50,849 nt of DNA from Sulfolobus sp. SCGC AB-777_G06 (GTDB taxonomy: Archaea > Thermoproteota > Thermoprotei_A > Sulfolobales > Sulfolobaceae), in contig QEFN01000001.1 of assembly GCA_003086555.1 (NCBI GenBank), forward strand, positions 1 through 50,849, read 5' to 3'. This document shows, piece by piece, positions 39,063-49,510 of the stretch. Within the stretch, counting starts at the first letter, position 1; each line of letters starts with the position of its first letter. The notes under the pieces were generated by a model. It saw nothing but the letters and a program-made list of their open reading frames with translations. It searched no databases and was not told the DNA's origin. The translations under genes were made by a program, and so were the position numbers.

Positions 39063-39254
39063 GTGGCGTCTATCGGTGCCGTCATAGCCGATGTAGCTAC
39101 AGTGGTTTGGTTAGTTAACTTACTTCTAACCTTAGTTAGGGGAAGAGCCGCAAATGTTGAAAACCTCACGGATTCGTATACCCTAATTACTATGCATACT
39201 GCAAGTAACCTTCCTAATCACGCATTTAAATGGAATAATCATAATATTAAGTGA
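39063..39254 (+). pseudogene. Membrane protein fragment, possibly end of a terminal oxidase subunit I
   Basis: The frame reads ELVASIGAVIADVATVVWLV followed by NLLLTLVRGRAANVENLTDS and then loses coding character. It is open a little further upstream (FIPAELV). One membrane helix followed by N-L-x-x-T-L-x-x-G-x-x-A is the pattern at the last helix of heme-copper oxidase subunit I, but the stretch is too short to prove it. No complete oxidase gene is adjacent, so this looks like a relic. Confidence 0.3.
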
Positions 39255-39389
39255 GAATCTTTTTTGTCTTATCTTTATACAGTGAAAATCTTAAATTAAA
39301 AAATCCTAAAGCTTATGCATAGAAAAGCTTATATTTGACTTTTGTTAGTAATAGAGATTAAAAAGAAGACAACAAAGGTGAATATAAAC

Positions 39390-39575
39390 ATGGCAGAAGT
39401 TGCATATAGAGTAGTCTTTGAGGGGGCATTCTATAAGATAGTAGAGGACGATGAAGCCTCTCTATTATTATTCGAAGGTAAACCTATATCAGCTACATGC
39501 GTTGAGCACGGTACGCACGGAAGCCCATACGGGTGCCCCCACGTAGAAAGACTAATGAAAAAGATTTTTTCTTAA
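39390..39575 (+). CDS. Small Cys/His protein, unknown function
   Basis: A 61-residue protein: an N-terminal beta pattern (AEVAYRVVFEGAFYKIVEDD) and a C-terminal motif CVEHGTHGSPYGCPHVERL with Cys and His residues spaced to bind zinc or another metal. The ATG at 39390 follows AAAGGTG by about 9 nt, an apparent Shine-Dalgarno; TTATATTTG (39327-39335) is the likely TATA, giving a leader of some 30 nt. A TTG at 39342 would add 16 residues of low-complexity Lys. It abuts the convergent RidA gene with no gap. Confidence 0.65.
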   Translation: MAEVAYRVVFEGAFYKIVEDDEASLLLFEGKPISATCVEHGTHGSPYGCPHVERLMKKIFS

Positions 39576-39953
39576 CTAACCTTTCGAGCCTATAACAGCT
39601 ATTTCTATTAAAACATCTTTTGGTAACCTTGATACTTCTACTGTAACTCTAGCAGGTGGTTTTTCCTTAAAGTATTCCGCATAGACGGAATTGAAGTCTG
39701 AGAACATGTTCATGTCTTTTAAGTACACGAAACTCATTACAACATCGCTTAACTCAAATCCTGCAGCCTTTAGGACAGCCTTCAGGTTTTCGAGTACAAC
39801 TCTTGTCTGCTCCTTAATCCCTCCTTTAACAACTTCTCCAGACTTAGGATCTACTGGAATTTGTCCAGAGACATACACTGTATTTCCTACTTTTACTGCT
39901 TGAGAGTAAGGACCTATCGGTTTAGGTGCGTCCGGAGAGAAAACTATTTCCAT
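39576..39953 (-). CDS. ridA: RidA-family enamine/imine deaminase
   Basis: A 125-residue RidA (YjgF/L-PSP) protein that hydrolyses reactive enamines from PLP enzymes. The family is clear from [32 protein letters not shown], and the C-terminal [19 protein letters not shown], with the conserved Arg of the active site in PARVTVE. Full length. It follows the DUF3211 gene by 17 bp on the same strand. Confidence 0.93.
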   Translation of the reverse strand: MEIVFSPDAPKPIGPYSQAVKVGNTVYVSGQIPVDPKSGEVVKGGIKEQTRVVLENLKAVLKAAGFELSDVVMSFVYLKDMNMFSDFNSVYAEYFKEKPPARVTVEVSRLPKDVLIEIAVIGSKG

Positions 39954-39970
39954 ATCATAAGAAAGGGGAA

Positions 39971-40396
39971 CTAGATTTTACGTTTTATCCTCTCTAACCT
40001 AATCTCCTCGTTTATATTCTTTTCCAGCTTGTTAAGGTTAGAATTAACTGTAATTAATCCTATTCTAAGAATTGATCCTATTCTAACTAAAAGCGAGCCC
40101 TCATGCTCTAACGTGATCCTAATCACGTTTTCATCAACTTTACTTATTTTAAGTACGCCTCCTCCTTTATCAGAATCATACACGTACTTCACTTCATTGT
40201 AACCAAGGAACACTCTCCCAGTTGAATGATAAGAGGATAATGCAACTTTTCCCTCAGCTTCAAACTTTTCACCATCTACTTTAATTCTATTAACGTTAGG
40301 AAATATCCTAGGGATTGTGAAGCTTGGGTCAGCAAATATCTGCAACACGACATCGACTGGATGTGATATTTTAATTTCTCTTTCCACCTTCATCAT
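39971..40396 (-). CDS. DUF3211 / SRPBCC-fold protein
   Basis: A 141-residue protein of the small crenarchaeal DUF3211 family, related to the SRPBCC (START-like) ligand-binding fold: [20 protein letters not shown] at the start, strand-rich middle ([20 protein letters not shown]), and a long C-terminal helix. No enzyme residues known. It lies upstream of ridA, likely in the same transcript; a role in binding small hydrophobic molecules is inferred. Confidence 0.75.
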   Translation of the reverse strand: MMKVEREIKISHPVDVVLQIFADPSFTIPRIFPNVNRIKVDGEKFEAEGKVALSSYHSTGRVFLGYNEVKYVYDSDKGGGVLKISKVDENVIRITLEHEGSLLVRIGSILRIGLITVNSNLNKLEKNINEEIRLERIKRKI

Positions 40397-40577
40397 TATA
40401 AATATTGGTTACAAAGAATTAATTTTTAATTCCATTCATTGTAAGTTCAGTATTTTAATGTTGTAATAACTTATCTATATACAGGTCGCATAAGTTGGTT
40501 CGTAATACTTTTATTGTACTATTTTACGAAATAACATAGTAATTTTTTATCCATGTTTATCAGTTACAGAAGAGATA

Positions 40578-41399
40578 TCATTCTCTTCTTATATGTAGTT
40601 GATAATGTAAAGCTATTATCAAGTCCCTTTCCGTAATTATACCACCTACTGTGCCATCTTCCTTCAGTACCAGAAGCGAACCTACTTTCTTCATGATCAT
40701 AGTACTTGCGGCTTCATTTATAGATTTCTCTGGATCTATAGTTAGAACATCTTTAGTAGCTACCTGTGAGACTTTCTTTGAGAAGAACATGTCTGGATCA
40801 CTCTTAACCACAGCTTTAGTAAAGAGTTTTAGTGCATCTGCCGCGGTTATTATACCCTTAACTTTATTTTGGTCATCAACTATAGGTAACCTCCTGAACC
40901 CTCTCCTGATCATTAATTTTACAGCTTCAAACACCGGGACGTCTTCATAGATAGTACTCACTTTTTTGGTCATGAACTTTTTCACTGGAAATAACTCGTC
41001 TAGATCTTGGAAAATTAGGAGTAGTTCCCTTTCTGTTACAATGCCCGATACTTTTTTCTCTCGATTTAAAACTGGGAGGGCTCCGAAGTTTCTAGCTACC
41101 ATTAATGTTAATGCATCCATCACATCATCATCTTCATAAGCGTAAACGGGTCTAGGCGTCATAATTTGTGCGACTTGTTTTTCAATAAGTGCGAATATAT
41201 CTCCCCTATTACAACCTTCTTCACACCTTTCTGTAACGTAAGTAAGTAAATCACGAGTGGATATAATCCCTTCAATTGATCCATTAGTTACTATAACTCT
41301 TCCTATACCTCTTGTGTTGACTCTCTTAAATGCTTCGACTAGTTTATCCCTCACGGAAACTATTGGAGGGTCTGGAAGCATGAGTGTTTTTATTATCAT
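40578..41399 (-). CDS. Four-CBS-domain protein
   Basis: A 273-residue protein built of two Bateman modules. CBS units end with IEGIISTRDLL, VSGIVTERELLL, VKGIITAADALKL and VGGIITERDLIIAL. An insertion with two cysteines (ERCEEGCNRGD, about residues 53-63) in the first unit could bind metal. Such proteins sense adenine nucleotides. TATA-like AATTATAAAT is about 26-28 nt upstream of the ATG. It is 55 bp downstream of the end of the glycogen debranching gene on the same strand but has its own promoter. Confidence 0.85.
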   Translation of the reverse strand: MIIKTLMLPDPPIVSVRDKLVEAFKRVNTRGIGRVIVTNGSIEGIISTRDLLTYVTERCEEGCNRGDIFALIEKQVAQIMTPRPVYAYEDDDVMDALTLMVARNFGALPVLNREKKVSGIVTERELLLIFQDLDELFPVKKFMTKKVSTIYEDVPVFEAVKLMIRRGFRRLPIVDDQNKVKGIITAADALKLFTKAVVKSDPDMFFSKKVSQVATKDVLTIDPEKSINEAASTMIMKKVGSLLVLKEDGTVGGIITERDLIIALHYQLHIRRE

Positions 41400-41454
41400 G
41401 GTTTTCTATTCCAACTTGCCATTTATAATTCTTACCTTCAGTCAGCAAGGTACT

Positions 41455-43281
41455 CTAAATGCCAATCACTTTGTTAAACCCTCTGTAAACTTCAGCTACA
41501 CTCCACGCTTGGGCTATACAACCACCAGCTAGATACGGAGGAATATCCTCGAATAGCTCAGGAATATATCCGTTATTCTCCTTAATCACATCCAGTAAGG
41601 GTCTAAAGATATCGATGAGCATTTTTGCCTTTATCAGATCATCCTCGACTTTTAATTTAGCGTCTATATAAGCTCCTATTAACCAAGGCCATATAGGACC
41701 GTTATGATAAGCTTCATCCCTACTAGCCCTATCTCCTCTATAGATGGGCTTGTATCTGGGATCTCTCATGGAAAGTGTGCTGAGCCCGTAGGGTCTCAGA
41801 AGTTCATTCTCAATCGTAGCAAGCATTACCTTGCCCATTTCTGGGGGTAAAACGTTGAAGGGTAATGATAATGCGAAAAGTTGGTTAGGTCTTATGGACT
41901 TATCCGGTATCATATACTGGTCAATATAGTCGTAAAGACCCCAACTTGCTACAAACTTCTCGTTGAAGGCGTTTCTAACTTTTTCGGCCATTTCTACATA
42001 ATAATCTTGTTTATCTCCTAGAAGTTTAGAAAAAAAGTTCATGACCATTAACGCGTTATACCATAATGCGTTTATTTCCACTGCAGCACCTTCTCTCGGT
42101 GTAACTATCCTACCGTTATAACTTGCGTCCATCCACGTTCTCGGCGCTCCTTTGTGAAATAATAAGTTATCTTTAACGTAAACTATCCCGTTTCCCTTAG
42201 AATACCATTCGACTATTTCCTGAAGTTTAGGATAAATTCTCCTGATAAATTCCTTATCGCCACTGTAGGTGTAAATTTTGTAAACTGTATTTATTGCCCA
42301 TAAGCTGATATCAACACCGACGTAAATGGGTTCACCTTCGGGTGTTATGTGGTTTGGTAACATCCCCCTCTCGGAGTGGCTCAGATACCGTGTAGTTATA
42401 TCCTCAGCAAGTTTATACAATCCGTTTAAGAGTAAAATCCCCTCCATGGATATGAATGTATCCCTACCCCACTCGTCAAACCAGTGATAACCTGCAATGA
42501 TAGCCCAACCTTCTTTCCCCTTGACCAGAAAGTCAGTTGAGGCACTTGCTAAGAGCTTTAGAACGTCGTAGGGATTTTCCTTTAGTTTTTCGTAACCATA
42601 TTTGTCATAGTATACGTGAACTATTAAGGTGTTATCCTTACTTGTTACGCAGAATGGGTTGAAGAGATCTTCCTTGTGGTTTGAACCTCTCTCATAGTCT
42701 AAGACGTAAAAGAAGTTATAGTACCAGTATCCGGTCATCTCCGCGTTGATACCGCTTTCAAATAGGAAGTTCAGGAAGGGAATGCCATCTTTTACTACCC
42801 TAGCCTTTTGTCCTTGAAAGTAAACATCAAAGAATATAGATTTAGGAGTTACAAGATGGTGGCTGCGATAGGTAATTAGAGGACAAATTTTAACTCGCCC
42901 ATCGGTCGCCTTGTATTCTATAGTTATAGCATTTTCAAATTCATGAGCTATTAAAGTCTTTTCCAACCTAACGTTGTTCACTTCGTAAACCCATCTTACG
43001 TAATTCCTGCCCCACTTGAACTCCTTTAAGTACCTATATCCGTCTGGATAATATGTTCCTTCGTAATGGTTGGTACTTATCGGAAATTCTCCCTCATCGG
43101 TTATCAAAAAATCCTCGAATTTAGACAACATTACATATCTTTTGTGGGGTTGGTTCAAAGGTACTACTAGATACCCGTGGTAAGTCCTTGAGTTTATACC
43201 GCAAATGGTTGAAGAGGAATATCCTCCAGTTCTAAGAGATAAGAGCCATTCTCGCCTTTCGCATTCCTCCGGCGGTAACAC
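41455..43281 (-). CDS. Glycogen debranching enzyme (amylo-alpha-1,6-glucosidase type)
   Basis: A 608-residue archaeal-type glycogen debranching enzyme. The N-terminal EWLLSLRTGGYSSSTICGIN and SRTYHGYLVV are the hallmark of the GDE N-terminal domain; the C-terminal (alpha/alpha)6 barrel contains AGYHWFDEWGRDTFISMEG and AVEINALWYNALM with catalytic acids. It differs from TreX-type GH13 debranching enzymes. Start is GTG, 11 bp after the GH15 stop. Third gene of the operon led by the nucleotidyltransferase; it would remove alpha-1,6 branches of stored glycogen. Confidence 0.9.
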   Translation of the reverse strand: MLPPEECERREWLLSLRTGGYSSSTICGINSRTYHGYLVVPLNQPHKRYVMLSKFEDFLITDEGEFPISTNHYEGTYYPDGYRYLKEFKWGRNYVRWVYEVNNVRLEKTLIAHEFENAITIEYKATDGRVKICPLITYRSHHLVTPKSIFFDVYFQGQKARVVKDGIPFLNFLFESGINAEMTGYWYYNFFYVLDYERGSNHKEDLFNPFCVTSKDNTLIVHVYYDKYGYEKLKENPYDVLKLLASASTDFLVKGKEGWAIIAGYHWFDEWGRDTFISMEGILLLNGLYKLAEDITTRYLSHSERGMLPNHITPEGEPIYVGVDISLWAINTVYKIYTYSGDKEFIRRIYPKLQEIVEWYSKGNGIVYVKDNLLFHKGAPRTWMDASYNGRIVTPREGAAVEINALWYNALMVMNFFSKLLGDKQDYYVEMAEKVRNAFNEKFVASWGLYDYIDQYMIPDKSIRPNQLFALSLPFNVLPPEMGKVMLATIENELLRPYGLSTLSMRDPRYKPIYRGDRASRDEAYHNGPIWPWLIGAYIDAKLKVEDDLIKAKMLIDIFRPLLDVIKENNGYIPELFEDIPPYLAGGCIAQAWSVAEVYRGFNKVIGI

Positions 43282-43292
43282 ACTTTAATTTA

Positions 43293-45143
43293 CTATTTAT
43301 TAGTTATTAGTTTATCTAAGGTAATTATAAACTCAGAGTGAGACCACACTAGAGGCATTACAGACGAACTCTGCAAAGAGTCCGGATAAACTTGCTCTGG
43401 AAGCAAACCGGTTGGTAAAGCTCTATCCATTACCCATTTTACGTACTTCATAGCCCTCTGGATATCCCCTATTTCAACGTAATACTCTGCCACCCATAAG
43501 GTAGTTATTATCCACGGATTAGGCTGAGATTTCTCCCTTCTGTAGTAGTCGTTCTCATACCTTATGATCCCACCGTTAACCGTTAGTAAGTCTTCAATAA
43601 TCTTTATTGTGTTTTTCATAACTACATGTTCTGGCTCTACCATTTCGAAGAAGAAGGGAGAATACATGCTTGCATCTACTGTGAGATCCTTGTTCCCATA
43701 TTCGTCCAAACGCCTTACAAACCTGTCGTTATGAACCATCCTTTTTAGAGCCTCTTCCTTCATATACCTCGCAATAGTTATCATATCTCCTGAGAGCACC
43801 TCATCTCCCATGTCTGCTACTAGCTTTGATGCCGACTTAAGCGCTCCGAATACAGTTGATACTGTGTAGATGTGAATTCCATACCTCTCTTCCCATAAAT
43901 CGAAACTGGGCTTCGGTAAACCGTCTTCAATATATCTCATCATGAACCTTACAGCGGGTTTAACAAAATCCTTGTAAATCGAGACTAGCACGTCTATATC
44001 CTTATAATATTCGTAGTGCTTAGCGATAGCCCAAACTTGTAAAGCCGTTTCATCTTCTTGAATTGGGTAAATCCTCTTACCATTCATCAACCAAGGATGC
44101 CATGAACTTGCCAGCGTACTGTCTGGATTATATTTATGAAATAAGAATCCATCCTCACTTATGAGTTTTGAAATAAACGCATAGTGTTTAACAGCAAGAT
44201 CCCCATAACCAGCTAAGTCCAGTGCATGAGCAGTTATTGCACTATCTCTAGGCCAGCAGTATGTGTAGGAATCACCATAGACTCCCACGAAGCTGTAATC
44301 TGAAGAGGCTATGATTGAGCCGTTCTGATCCATGTGATTTTTTATTACCAATAGACTTATCTGGAATAAATCTCGAAGCTTTTCATCTATCTCTTTTGTC
44401 TCAAACTTGTTGAACCAGTTTTTCCAGAACATATATGAGTTTGTGAACGAGGACTCAATTTCCGTCGATGTAACCCTCTTAAGAAGTTTTCTTAAACCTT
44501 GTAATGTCCTATCGAAAGCTATTGTTAAGTAAGCTTTTTCGCTACCTAAAGGATTTAGCGACAAGGAAAAGGCTAATGCTGACTGAACGTTTCCGTTTTC
44601 TATAGTCTTTCCTTTCAGGTTGCCGTCATTTACATCTTCAAAAATGTCATTTTTGCCTACGGTGAACTCGTTGAAGTCTTTCATGATTCCCAGAAGTTTT
44701 ATTCCTATATACCTCTTAGACTTGTAATGGATGATTGCATTCGTCTCAGGATCATAGAATGCTGTGTCTCCGTAAGGGTTTGAGTAAAGGTCTAGATCAA
44801 AGAGAAAAAGTAGTTTTGCCTTCACCGGTTCAGCTGACTTGTTATATACTTTAATAATCCGGTAAAATAAAGGCTCGTATAGGTCAGCGAAATCGTAGGC
44901 GATGAGAGATAACTTGTTGTCTATATCGGCTTTAACCTCACTTATGTTCGTATTGTCAAGATAAGAAAGGCTCGTCTTCCATTCAACATCTTGGTATAGT
45001 CTATCTGTAAATATGTATTGCCTTACGGGTTTACCGTTAGTGTGATTTTCCATCCCTATATAAGGGTAGTAAAGGTCGATGATCCTACCGAACTCATCTA
45101 AGTTCACTAGTATCTTGCCGTTGCCTATGCTAAGAGCCCTCAT
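43293..45143 (-). CDS. GH15 glucoamylase
   Basis: A 616-residue glucoamylase-family protein releasing glucose from alpha-1,4/1,6-glucans. An N-terminal beta-sandwich (1-270) is followed by the (alpha/alpha)6 barrel with [20 protein letters not shown] and [18 protein letters not shown], where Glu residues act as the acid/base pair, and a C-terminal [18 protein letters not shown]. No signal peptide, so it is intracellular, in keeping with glycogen breakdown rather than starch use. Overlaps the nucleotidyltransferase gene by 4 bp. Confidence 0.9.
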   Translation of the reverse strand: MRALSIGNGKILVNLDEFGRIIDLYYPYIGMENHTNGKPVRQYIFTDRLYQDVEWKTSLSYLDNTNISEVKADIDNKLSLIAYDFADLYEPLFYRIIKVYNKSAEPVKAKLLFLFDLDLYSNPYGDTAFYDPETNAIIHYKSKRYIGIKLLGIMKDFNEFTVGKNDIFEDVNDGNLKGKTIENGNVQSALAFSLSLNPLGSEKAYLTIAFDRTLQGLRKLLKRVTSTEIESSFTNSYMFWKNWFNKFETKEIDEKLRDLFQISLLVIKNHMDQNGSIIASSDYSFVGVYGDSYTYCWPRDSAITAHALDLAGYGDLAVKHYAFISKLISEDGFLFHKYNPDSTLASSWHPWLMNGKRIYPIQEDETALQVWAIAKHYEYYKDIDVLVSIYKDFVKPAVRFMMRYIEDGLPKPSFDLWEERYGIHIYTVSTVFGALKSASKLVADMGDEVLSGDMITIARYMKEEALKRMVHNDRFVRRLDEYGNKDLTVDASMYSPFFFEMVEPEHVVMKNTIKIIEDLLTVNGGIIRYENDYYRREKSQPNPWIITTLWVAEYYVEIGDIQRAMKYVKWVMDRALPTGLLPEQVYPDSLQSSSVMPLVWSHSEFIITLDKLITNK

Positions 45144-46399
45144 GTGAGCACTGTATCGTATAACTTACTTTCGGCGTTAATAAGCTTATGAGGATAAATC
45201 TTGGAATTCACAATTTCACTTCCCTCTCCTATTACTACGTCTTCTGCAATTACGCTGTTTATAATTCTTGTAGGTCTCGATTTTGACGACCTTATCTCTA
45301 CATGTCTTGCTATAATTGAGTTCTCAATTATAGCATAATCTCCGATATAGCATCTGTCCATTAATGAGCTCTTTACTATTTTCACTCCTTCTCCTATGAT
45401 TGTAAAGTTATCAATGCCTGACTCCTCTATATATGTGTGCTTACCTATCTGACAATGTCTCCCTATAAGTATGTTACCTTCTAGCTTCAGCTCTCCCTTC
45501 TTATACATCCTCTTAATAGCCAGTCTTCTCTTCCTCGAGTCTGGACTCGTACCTTGAACAAAGATCCTTCTATTGGGATCAATTCTAATCCCGTGCATGT
45601 CTTTAGCATCGAGTGTCTTCAGTAAGGTCAGCATCGCATCCAAATACCTTCCGGGAGTACCTACATCGAACCATAAGTCATTAGTGATATACCCATAAAC
45701 GGGATATCCCTTCTTTATCAAGTACGGTATTATGTCCTTACCAAAGTCCATTTTTCCCATCTTATACATTTCCTGAACTTCCTCACTCTTGAAGACCTTC
45801 CTTATTTCAGGACTAATGACGTATAAGCCAGTATTCGCCAAATTGCTTGGTGCTTCTTCTTTTTTAGGTTTCTCAACGAACTTCTTAATTCTGTTGTCGC
45901 TTTCAAGTTCAGCAACTCCGAACTCCTCCACGTTTTCAACAGGCTTTAACACAATGGTCATGAACGCGTTTTTGTTCTCATGGAACTCGAGAACCTTTTT
46001 AACGTCAAGATTGAATAAGTTATCCCCTTGAACCACTAAAAAGTGCTCTTGAATATCATAGTATTCGAGGTTTATCCTCACGGCATCAGCATTTCCTATA
46101 CTATCAACCCTTGGCTGGTACTTGAAGTGGACTCTAGGTTTGATGTGATACCTAGCTGAAAAACCAATTCCTTCCTTATATAAGTCGAACAAGGAACGAT
46201 AGTTTACATATCCCCTAACACCGAAAATTATCTCCTTTATCCCTTGTCGAGCTAGTTCCAATAAAGTGTACTCAATTAAAGGTCTGTTCAGAAGCCTAAC
46301 GGCGGCTTTTGATGTCTCTACTGTCAAAGGTCTAAGTCTGGTCGCTTCTCCTCCTATCGGGATTATTACCTTTACATCTTCTATGCTGATTGTCATCAC
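45140..46399 (-). CDS. Sugar-phosphate nucleotidyltransferase (probable glucose-1-phosphate type)
   Basis: A 419-residue nucleotidyltransferase. The N-terminal Rossmann-like domain starts [20 protein letters not shown] (a variant of GGxGTRLxPLT), and [11 protein letters not shown] carries the metal-binding Asp. The C-terminal domain (about 310-410) is a left-handed beta-helix with hexapeptide repeats ([19 protein letters not shown]). Inside the glycogen island it probably makes ADP- or UDP-glucose for the GT5 synthase. GTG 46399 is 26 nt from GTTTTATAAA on the minus strand; ATG 46396 is the near alternative. Confidence 0.85.
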   Translation of the reverse strand: MMTISIEDVKVIIPIGGEATRLRPLTVETSKAAVRLLNRPLIEYTLLELARQGIKEIIFGVRGYVNYRSLFDLYKEGIGFSARYHIKPRVHFKYQPRVDSIGNADAVRINLEYYDIQEHFLVVQGDNLFNLDVKKVLEFHENKNAFMTIVLKPVENVEEFGVAELESDNRIKKFVEKPKKEEAPSNLANTGLYVISPEIRKVFKSEEVQEMYKMGKMDFGKDIIPYLIKKGYPVYGYITNDLWFDVGTPGRYLDAMLTLLKTLDAKDMHGIRIDPNRRIFVQGTSPDSRKRRLAIKRMYKKGELKLEGNILIGRHCQIGKHTYIEESGIDNFTIIGEGVKIVKSSLMDRCYIGDYAIIENSIIARHVEIRSSKSRPTRIINSVIAEDVVIGEGSEIVNSKIYPHKLINAESKLYDTVLT

Positions 46400-46406
46400 T
46401 TAATAA

Positions 46407-46430
46407 TTTTTATACAATGATTTATAAAAC
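46407..46430. promoter_or_regulatory. Interlocked divergent promoters of the glycogen island
   Basis: The two operons start at 46399 (minus) and 46437 (plus), only 37 bp apart. TTTTTATA (46407-46414) is centred 26 nt before the plus start; TTTATAAAAC (46421-46430), read on the minus strand, is centred 26 nt before the minus start. Each TATA box therefore lies between the other box and the other start site, so the two pre-initiation complexes would compete. Confidence 0.6.
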
Positions 46431-46436
46431 ATATAT

Positions 46437-47768
46437 ATGAGGCACGTCAGTATAGGCTTTGAAGTACACCAACCTTTCAGGATAAAAAAGGACTTTCTTT
46501 GGAATCCAATGTACAGAGGTGAAGTGTTATCGAAGTACTTTGACGACTCCCTTAATAAGGAGGTCTTTGAGAGGGTAAAGAGGAAATGTTACATACCAGC
46601 AACCAAGATAATTCTTGAGGAAATCGAAAGAGGCGAAAATGAAGGATACGACGTGAAGTTCTTTTACTCTATCTCTGGCACTTTCGTGGAGCAGGCGGAA
46701 AAGTGGGGGAGAGAAGTAATAGAATTCCTACAACAACTCTCTTATACCAGAAAAGTCGAGTTCCTTTCACAAACTTATTACCACTCGGTCACGTCATTGT
46801 GGGCAGATTTGGACGAATGGAGAGAACAAGTGAAAAAGCACATAGAGTTAATAAAAGAACTCTTTGACCAAAACCCTGTGACTTTCGAGAATACGGAGTT
46901 GATCACTAACTTCAGGATAGCGAAAGAAGTGGAGAAGATGGGTTTCAAGGCAATAGTCACAGAAGGAAAGGAAAGTTTATTGAAAGGGAGAAGTCCGAAC
47001 CACGTTTATAGGGTTAAGGGAACGAACCTATCCCTATTTCTGAGGAACTACAGACTAAGTGATGACATTGCCTTTAGATTTTCAAACAGAAACTGGGATC
47101 AATATCCCTTAACAGCTAAGAAATTTGCAGACTGGGTAAGCTGGTCTGAGGGAGACACGGGGATGATCTTTGTAGACTATGAGACGTTCGGTGAGCATCA
47201 CTGGACAGAAAGCGGGATCCTAGACTTCCTACGCTGGTTACCCAGAGAGCTGACGAGAGCCGGCGTTAAGATGGTTTTACCGCGGGAAGTCTATCGAAAC
47301 GTGTACGACGAAATTCCCTTAGACCAAACTGTCTCTTGGGCAGACGTAAACAAAGACGAGTCTAGTTGGTTAGGAAATATTATGCAATGGGCATTTGACG
47401 AGATGGTGAGGAGGACGGAAATGTTAGCTAAAGAGTTAGGCGGTGATTATATCAAGGCATGGAGGTACTTCACTACTAGTGATCATTATTACTATATGTT
47501 CTTAGGCAGTGGTGGGCCCGCTGAGGTTCACTCCTATTTTAGTTCTTTCAATTCACCTATTGATGCATTCATTAATGAGTTTTACGCTATAACATTATTC
47601 CAAGAAGAAATGAGGAATAAACTAGGAATAAATAATGAGCCTTTCATATTTAACGTAAATGGGCAAAGGGGAAAAGAAGTGTGGACTTTGAAGCAATTTT
47701 ACGAGGTATTAAAAAATCACCCCCAATACAAGGAATTTGAGAAATATGTTAAGGAGTGGTCTAAATGA
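46437..47768 (+). CDS. GH57 family alpha-amylase / glucanotransferase
   Basis: A 443-residue GH57 protein. The first conserved region HQPFR (11-15), the sensor-like SISGTFVEQAEKWG, KAIVTEGKESLL (about 171-182) and FVDYETFGEHHW with the probable acid Asp are visible, and the C-terminal helical region is present. Family members hydrolyse or transfer alpha-1,4-glucans. No signal peptide. It overlaps the GT5 synthase start by 4 bp (ATGA), a pairing repeated across Sulfolobales, suggesting primer trimming or chain remodelling for glycogen. Confidence 0.9.
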   Translation: MRHVSIGFEVHQPFRIKKDFLWNPMYRGEVLSKYFDDSLNKEVFERVKRKCYIPATKIILEEIERGENEGYDVKFFYSISGTFVEQAEKWGREVIEFLQQLSYTRKVEFLSQTYYHSVTSLWADLDEWREQVKKHIELIKELFDQNPVTFENTELITNFRIAKEVEKMGFKAIVTEGKESLLKGRSPNHVYRVKGTNLSLFLRNYRLSDDIAFRFSNRNWDQYPLTAKKFADWVSWSEGDTGMIFVDYETFGEHHWTESGILDFLRWLPRELTRAGVKMVLPREVYRNVYDEIPLDQTVSWADVNKDESSWLGNIMQWAFDEMVRRTEMLAKELGGDYIKAWRYFTTSDHYYYMFLGSGGPAEVHSYFSSFNSPIDAFINEFYAITLFQEEMRNKLGINNEPFIFNVNGQRGKEVWTLKQFYEVLKNHPQYKEFEKYVKEWSK

Positions 47769-49474
47769 GAAGATATGAATCACTTTGGATGTCCGACGAA
47801 ATCAAGAGCATTTGGATGATTTCTACCGAACTCACAAAGGTGGCTAGTTTAGGAGGTCTTGGTCCAGTAGTTTATAATCTAAGCAAGAACTTGGCAGAGA
47901 AGGGTTACAGAGTAACGGTGATTATGCCCAGTCACGGGAGGCATTTAGACCCTAAATTAAGGGAGTTTCTTTCTCTCAGGGAGTTACCTTTAGTCGCAGA
48001 AGGAGACAGAGTTGGACTTGACGGAAACAGATATCACTATAAGTTGGGATTTGAAGAAGGAAAACTTGACGGGTTTAACATAATCCTAGTAAAGGGGCTA
48101 GACTACAATACCGGGGTCTTAATGGACAATTGGAACATTTACGCAAACATCACCGAGAAGGCTGCTCTATTAGCAAGAGGTGTAATGAAATATTCGGAGT
48201 TCTCCATACCCTCAAACGTCCCGTCAATTATTCACGTCCATGATTGGCACTCAGTTTTAGCAGGAGTAGGGGCAAAACAAGTATTTGAAACAAGGAGAAT
48301 TATAGTACCTTTGGTGTACACAATTCATTTAATTAATAAAGTAGGATTCCCTTGGCATTATGCATCGGAGGACTGGGCAGGTCTGATGAATTGCCCGCAT
48401 TACATATGGAAAGTAATAAAACACGAACTATACACTACAAGACAAGTATGGGACGAACTGTCCTCGGGTTTCATAGAAAAGTTTGGAGCCTATGAAGCGG
48501 ATATGATAGCGACTGTAAGTAAGAGTTACCTAACTTACGACGTTTATAACTTCATAGGGAATTGGATAGAGAATAAGAGCTGTGTAACATACAACGGTAC
48601 TGAGTGGAACATAAACGAGGCGATAGAATACGCTAAAGCTAGGTTCAACACCACGGACAGGGATGTCGTAAGGAGGAAACTTTACGAGGAACTGGAGAGA
48701 TTGAGGATTATACCGGAGGATTATGTAACGGGGAATATGCTTTGGAATAATCGCTTCAGGATAGGGATCAAAGACGACTGGACTTATGCCAGAGTCGATG
48801 ACGGACCTTTAGTGCTCTTTGCGGGAAGGATGGTTTACCAGAAGGGAGTAGATTTATTGATAAGAGCATTCAGGGAGACACTTAATGTAATTCCCAATGC
48901 TAAACTAATCATATTGGGGCTGCCTTCAGGAGATTATGGGTTACTTCAAGACGTAATCAATAAGGCTTCAGAAATGGGAGGAAATATTAGGATTATAGTG
49001 TCTGCGTCCTTACCTAATGATATTTATAAACTGTTCTTCTATGCAGCATCTGTCTTCGTGATACCGTCCAGATGGGAGCCATTCGGTTTAGTCTCCGTGG
49101 AAGCCATGGCTTTAGGAGTACCGGTCGTAGCATATGCTGTAGGAGGGCTGAGAGAGACCGTAGTAGACATAAGGGGGGACAGCGAAAACGGAACCGGGTT
49201 TTTAGTAGAGCCAGAAAACATATGGGAGCTAGGTAGAGCCCTCACTACGTCTCTCCTACTATCAATAGCTACCGAGAAGAAAGATACGAGTATACTTAAC
49301 AACCCTAACTTAATATACAAGCCAGAAAGTGTTGACTTTTGGGATAAGGTCAGAGAGAATAGTATAAGAAGGGTGGAGGAGAACTTCAGGTGGTCTACTT
49401 CGGTGAACCAACTTCTTAATTGTTATTCCAAAGCCCAGACAATGGCTAAATACAGAGTATTAGCATCATTTTAA
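47765..49474 (+). CDS. glgA: Glycogen synthase (GT5)
   Basis: A 569-residue GT-B glycosyltransferase that extends alpha-1,4-glucan from a nucleotide-glucose donor. The N-terminal TKVASLGGLGPVVYNLSKNL is the variant KxGGL donor loop. Other marks are HVHDWHSVLAGVG, VLFAGRMVYQKGVDLLIRAF and the C-terminal RWEPFGLVSVEAMALGVPVV with the catalytic Glu pair. It is longer than bacterial GlgA (about 480) because of an inserted region at about 225-330. Translationally coupled to the GH57 gene; donor made by the nucleotidyltransferase in the divergent operon. Confidence 0.92.
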   Translation: MRRYESLWMSDEIKSIWMISTELTKVASLGGLGPVVYNLSKNLAEKGYRVTVIMPSHGRHLDPKLREFLSLRELPLVAEGDRVGLDGNRYHYKLGFEEGKLDGFNIILVKGLDYNTGVLMDNWNIYANITEKAALLARGVMKYSEFSIPSNVPSIIHVHDWHSVLAGVGAKQVFETRRIIVPLVYTIHLINKVGFPWHYASEDWAGLMNCPHYIWKVIKHELYTTRQVWDELSSGFIEKFGAYEADMIATVSKSYLTYDVYNFIGNWIENKSCVTYNGTEWNINEAIEYAKARFNTTDRDVVRRKLYEELERLRIIPEDYVTGNMLWNNRFRIGIKDDWTYARVDDGPLVLFAGRMVYQKGVDLLIRAFRETLNVIPNAKLIILGLPSGDYGLLQDVINKASEMGGNIRIIVSASLPNDIYKLFFYAASVFVIPSRWEPFGLVSVEAMALGVPVVAYAVGGLRETVVDIRGDSENGTGFLVEPENIWELGRALTTSLLLSIATEKKDTSILNNPNLIYKPESVDFWDKVRENSIRRVEENFRWSTSVNQLLNCYSKAQTMAKYRVLASF

Positions 49475-49510
49475 CACCACTTTATTAAGTCACTCACATT
49501 ACTTTTATTA

